DNA from: Ignelater luminosus
Lineage: Eukaryota > Arthropoda > Insecta > Coleoptera > Elateridae
Length of the DNA stretch: 64,000 bases
Assembly: GCA_011009095.1 (NCBI GenBank)
Contig: VTPC01000894.1
Location: forward strand, 1-64,000
Direction: 5' to 3'
Shown here one piece after another: positions 59,301-64,000 of this stretch. Both the position numbers and the translations under genes were made by a program. Under the pieces are notes generated by a model, which was not told the origin of the DNA, searched no databases, and saw only the letters and a program-made list of their open reading frames with translations. Every line of letters starts with the position of its first letter. The stretch's first letter is position 1.

Positions 59301-61929
59301 ACGTTATAGCAAAAAAAAAAATTAAAGCTGTTCAGTGATACTTATGTAAACATTTTTGTTGTCCTGTTAACTGGTCTCGTAGATCGCTAGTTTTGAAAGA
59401 AAACCAAGATATGCTAAAATGCTTTAATAATGATACCTGGAAAAACATCAAAATATTTACTTCTTACTATAGATTGTAAAACTTTATCAAGTTTAAGATG
59501 AATTCTCTTCAGAATTCTACCAAACACACTGTTTGGGATTAAAATATTTTGCCGTAAGTGGTAAATCATTGAAGAAGGCCAAAAAGTCCAAAAGTTGAAA
59601 TGACACATAAACCTCTTTGGAGTGTTCAAATTGGCCAAAAGTTAAAATCTTTCTGTGGGATTGACTTTTTCTAAGCTCTGTGAACGGAACATTAACAAAC
59701 AACACTAGACGCAGAGGTATTTATATGATAAAATATTGATAAAAAGGTTAAGAAAAAATTGGCTTTGATTGAGATTGTATTTTTATATGGATTTCCATAA
59801 TTATTCTGTTTGGATTTCCATTTAAGATTAATGTGTTTACTGTTTGGTAGTAATTTTCAAACAATATTGTCTCTAGAAGAAACAGAAAATAATTTTCAGG
59901 ATCATTTAGCATTGAAAAAGAAAGTTTATAGAGATAACGATATCTGATAAAAAATTATATTGGGATGACAAAAAGCTAAAGACCTTTGGGTAGCAAATAA
60001 TAAAAGTGAACGAGAAAATTCATTAAAAAAGGTGTTAGTACATTACGAGACTAAGGGCAAAGTTCATTTTATTTTTATAACAAAAGCAGCTTTAATAATC
60101 AAATGCAGTTTAATTAGAAATTCTTGTTAAATGTGTTAATAACCCTTATGCACATGTTTTCACAAAAACAGCCTCCTTTTTTCGAGGTTCATATTTTACA
60201 ATAAATTCCCGTCATCTTTATCAGCCTTAAGATTATGATATAAGAATGGTTAAGAAATCTGCCGCACAATAAGAGCGCACCTTCAAAACACCCTCGAGGT
60301 ATTTTACACTTCACCACCTTACAATATAAGAAAAGTTTTTCAGTTATGTTGTTAACAAATTTCAATTTATTCCAAAAGCCGATCTTCAGTATCTGGATTC
60401 GCCGCATTTTTTTCGATTATTAAATACAAACAAGAAAATACAATTTATCATTTTTATTTATTTTTTTGTTAACCGGCCTCTGCAAGATAATTTCCGGTCT
60501 TTCTAAACTTTGAATGCTAAAATTTTCCATTTTAAGTATTTCTCGATTTGGGTAAGAACAACGTCCTTTAAAAGTAATAAAAAGGTCGAATAAGTTCAAT
60601 AAGGGATAAAAGTTGTGAAATTTTCTCAATTGCTTTCAATCGATTATGATCGTAAAGAATGAAGTATTACAAACTTCTCTTCCAGACTATCTAAAATCTA
60701 AGCCTATCCTAAAGAACACAATTTTAACAGGATCTTCATTAACCAATTCTCTTATTACCCTATTCTTCTCTCCTTGATATATCTAAAATCGATTTGTTCC
60801 AAGATCTGCTGAGAATTAAGTTTAGTTCGTACATACTATACTAGGTAGTATTCGCATAAAAAGGGTTCACAAAAAATTAATAATCATCTTTTCTTATTAA
60901 ACAGAATTTCCCCTATACAGAGCGAATACAAAGTAGAATTAAACCCTTTCAATTTAAATGTAAATATGCAAACAAATGTTACTTCACCATTTGATGCAAT
61001 TTAATAAATATTTGACTTTGAGGGCTTTGTTTGACTTGAGATTTTTAAAAGCAAAAATCGCTTTCAAATGAAACTGAAAGAGTATTAATTTAACAAAAAA
61101 ACGAAATAATAGTAATATTTCATGATCATTCATTTCCCATTCCTACCAAAATTAGCTATAGAATTCTTTAGATTTAATCTTAAAGTCGGTTGTGTACTAA
61201 AAATTGATAGAGGATCGCATTGCTAATTAATGTGGGTGATTGAACTAGGTTGCAATGATTTATTTAATGGTCCAGAGTTTTGTCTACTTTTATATTAACC
61301 GTAATGATATTCCAGCAGTATCAAAATCAAAAATTCAATCTTGTTCACCAGTACACATCGAACCATCTATTGTTCTTATCTAAATTCTGTTTTTCTATTT
61401 CAGGAAATTTTATTAGAGACAACTTTGCATTTGGTTTTGCTATTCCTGAATTAAAGACATCAGAATTACTTCAAAAATGGGCTCAATGTTTATTTGTCAA
61501 AAGCCCAAAGTAATCAGTGGTCGGGTCAATTACGTTCATCAAGTCAGTTAGTTAGATTTTTCATACTAAATGAATTTGGGAAAGTGAAGTCTATTAACAA
61601 TCATTTGCCTCTCGAAAGTGGGTCCATGGGCTTATTTTTCTATTCTAGAACTAATTGGTTTATTTGAGTCTTATCAAATAGTATCAAGCTTCTTTAGGTT
61701 AGCCAAGTTTCTTGGTCTGCTCAATAATCTTTTTGTTTTGCAGTTACTAAAACTTTTCTAGTGCTATAGGCTAAAATAATCAACCTACCAAGAGAAGCCT
61801 TCCTTTGATCCCAATCACATTTGAACATGTTACACTATACCGAATCAAAAGTCAAATTAAACTGCAAAGAAAAGTAACGCAACTTTTCATATTATAAATA
61901 GATAATATCTACCCAAGATAGTCGACCCC
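56301..61929. other. AT-rich sequence, nothing recognised
   Basis: No exon, RNA gene or transposon motif could be supported. A poly(C) run of about 10 bases occurs at 61926-61935. Confidence 0.45.
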
Positions 61930-63730
61930 CCCCCCAGGATTCCGCTAGGTTTAAAGTTTGTTATATGAGTTACATGATTTCTTCATTCCTAACTTGTGAA
62001 CGGTAAGATATTTTATTTTGCTGTCTACGACAAGTGAAAAAACAACCCTGCATATCAATTCAAAATATTCATTTAGTTCAAAAATAATCCCAATGTGACT
62101 ATGATAGCAGCAAAAACAGAAAAAGATCATAGACGCCCATCGGTAGGAGTCGCTATTGCATTTTTCAAAAATATCAAAGTGGCACCAAGGAGTTTTGTTC
62201 TACAGAGTCAGTAAAACAAGCTTTCTATCTTTCCAGACTTCGCCTCTAGAGCTCACGGAAAATCGGCACAAATTTAATTGTAAAAATCTTTTTTTCGATA
62301 GTGGACAGAAATAAGCTTGTCACATTTATGGGTTTGTAAATACAAAATCGTTTCTCCTATGCAAGAGTTTCCTGATGAAAAACAAAAGGCGATTGATTAT
62401 TTTGATCATTTTGGAAAAACATTCACCGATCGCAGCAAAATTCGGATATGTGTTAGGTAGAAATGTCTAAACAAGATTGATGAAGGTGCAGTTTGATGAT
62501 CTGTATTTACCTCGGTATTTAAGGATAGACGTGTTTTTCCTATAGTGGTTCAATATATGAGCCAAGTTTGAATCGTCTTCAATTGTTTTTTGGTTAAGAT
62601 ATTTCAGAAAACCGAATTTCAACCATCTTCAAACCATCTTCTTCTTTCGTCAGATACCTTGACGTATCGGATACAAAAAAAGTTTTGTTGAACGTAACTC
62701 GATTTTCAAATTTCTAATAAACCGTAGAAACTCGACCGTTTAAAAGCAATTGAAAGTAGCTTGGTAAAGTTATGCCTACTACTAGCATTTGATACTATGA
62801 ATACGAATCTGAAAAAGAGATTGTGCGAAAACTGTTTACAAATTACAGACCTCAAATCTATATATGGGTGTTTCTGAAATGAACGGAAGTATTGATATAG
62901 CAGATTTAGGGAGTCAAGTTTTATTTAAATTCTTGTTTTCTCAATATTTTAAGAAGAAAGATATCAAAATAAAATGTGCTTGTTTGTTATTGTAAGATGT
63001 CTACTATTTTGCGTAGTTCTATGTTTGATATTCCTACCAGAAGCAAAGAATTGTTAGGTGACTGAAAAATTAAACATTTCTTTCTATTTTCGTCGTCAGC
63101 AAGTAATTTAGAAAAAGAAGTTGCTTTTGCTTTTTTTCGTAGAACGTGTCGGTTTCTAGTTTTCAAAATCTAGTAAATTCAACGGTCATACGTCATCTCA
63201 AAACCAGGACGCGATATTTTGCATGACATTCCTCGACAAGAATTAAGAATTCTTTTCCCTAAAGTGCACCGTTTTCAAGATACAGGGTGTCAAGATTTCT
63301 TAATTCTTCTCTAATTTTTAGTTAAACCTTGACACCCTTTAGGGAAAAAAGATATATGACAAAAAACATTCTTGTTGAGGAATACCATGCAAATAATTGG
63401 ATTCTGTTTTTGAGATCACGTATGACTTTAAGCCGTTAAACTTCAGAAGTTTTGGTTCTACGGAAGAAATTGCTAATTCTGAAACCAAAACAGATTTTCT
63501 AACAATCTTTCTTGACGTAGGACTCTATCCTGCCCTCTGATTTTAAATCAAACCTTTACATCCTGTATGTTGGAAACGGTACACTTTAGGGCCTAGGTTT
63601 ATAGAGGAAACTAAGTTTAACTCACTTTACTCAGAACAAACTTTTATTTGAACTAACCTAGCAGAATGCTTTGGGAAATGGACCATTTCGACATATATTA
63701 CCAATTTTAGATGAGAAATTTCATTTTAGA
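61930..63730 (+). repeat. Dispersed repeat A, copy 2, with nested insertion
   Basis: Collinear with 18540-19700 in the same orientation but about 0.65 kb longer. The extra length lies between about 62900 and 63610, just before the shared tail AACCTAGC.GAAT.CTTTGGGAAAT, and contains the palindrome at 63181-63440. The family is unknown. Confidence 0.7.
63181..63440. repeat. Imperfect palindrome nested in repeat A
   Basis: Arms about 63181-63294 and 63328-63440 are inverted repeats around a loop of about 33 bp. Matches include GTCATACGT.ATCTCAAAA, TTTGCATG..ATTCCTC.ACAAGAAT, TTTTCCCTAAA and GGTGTCAAG. Weaker similarity extends outward on both sides. ATACAGGGTGTCAAG at about 63280-63294 recalls the ACACCCTGTAT motif near 36682. 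Confidence 0.8.
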
Positions 63731-64000
63731 ATTACACTGTGTTATCATTTTTTATTCTCATCATCTTTTTCAGATCACATGAGTCATCTACTCTTTTATT
63801 TCTTCTTTCGCTCCCTGTTCATTTTCACCTGTTCAACATTCTGTTGAATTTGTGTTCAGAACCGCCATTGCTACACTTCTGACATTTTATTTTTCAAACT
63901 ATTAAGAGTGATCGAGAATTTTGAAGTTTAGGTAGTAAACTACTAAACCTATTTCCATGTCATTGTATTTCTTGAAAACAAACTCCTAACACAATATTTT

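Noticed and set aside
1-64000. CRISPR arrays, operons, riboswitches and ribosome-binding sites
   Set aside because: The window is eukaryotic intron sequence with spliced exons. No spacer-repeat arrays or bacterial gene organisation are present.

Overview
This is a stretch of an AT-rich, transposon-laden animal genome, almost certainly an insect. The evidence is mellifera-type mariner elements, two piggyBac remnants, a pogo/jerky-type transposase, Tc1 and LINE fossils, and spliced exons of an invertebrate-type KCNQ channel. A run of 400 Ns marks it as a draft assembly.

The only host protein-coding gene I can support is the voltage-gated potassium channel KCNQ on the minus strand. Two exons are visible. 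One at 35109-35291 encodes the pre-S1 cytoplasmic segment and the start of S1. One at 11457-11591 encodes the rest of S1 through most of S2. Both have GT-AG sites and join in frame across a 23,517-bp intron. The next exon (end of S2, S2-S3) would lie left of position 1. No amino-terminal exon was recognised to the right of 35291. The whole window is therefore probably KCNQ intron plus two small exons, and everything else is cargo in those introns, though the right-hand part could be 5' flank.

Left intron (1-11456): a LINE reverse-transcriptase fragment (1-1172, minus), a decayed pogo/jerky-type transposase (about 1230-2260, plus), a broken mariner with TA duplications (4264-5525), a decayed piggyBac (about 7800-8990, minus) and a retropseudogene of the mitochondrial Hsp70 mortalin (about 9709-11060, interrupted by the Ns).

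Middle intron (11592-35108): a large imperfect inverted repeat (13776-14887), a GGAAATTTCC minisatellite, copy 1 of a dispersed repeat (repeat A), a Tc1-like fossil, two related copies of a LINE-like repeat (repeat B), and an intact-looking mariner (31875-33167) that is sister to the broken one at 4264.

Right part (35292-64000): a palindrome at 36.4 kb, a broken copy of a widespread multicopy gene family with two Cys pairs (about 37290-38310), a second and clearly different intact-looking mariner (41300-42593), tRNA-like SINE heads, three related copies of repeat C (two direct, one inverted), a second piggyBac remnant (55519-56300), and copy 2 of repeat A with a palindrome inserted in it.

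The most distinctive points are: two complete mariner transposase frames of different lineages within 10 kb of each other; a matched intact/broken mariner pair whose length difference is fully explained by three small deletions; and several long imperfect palindromes inside a gene that is presumably transcribed across them. I saw no convincing undescribed multi-gene system.
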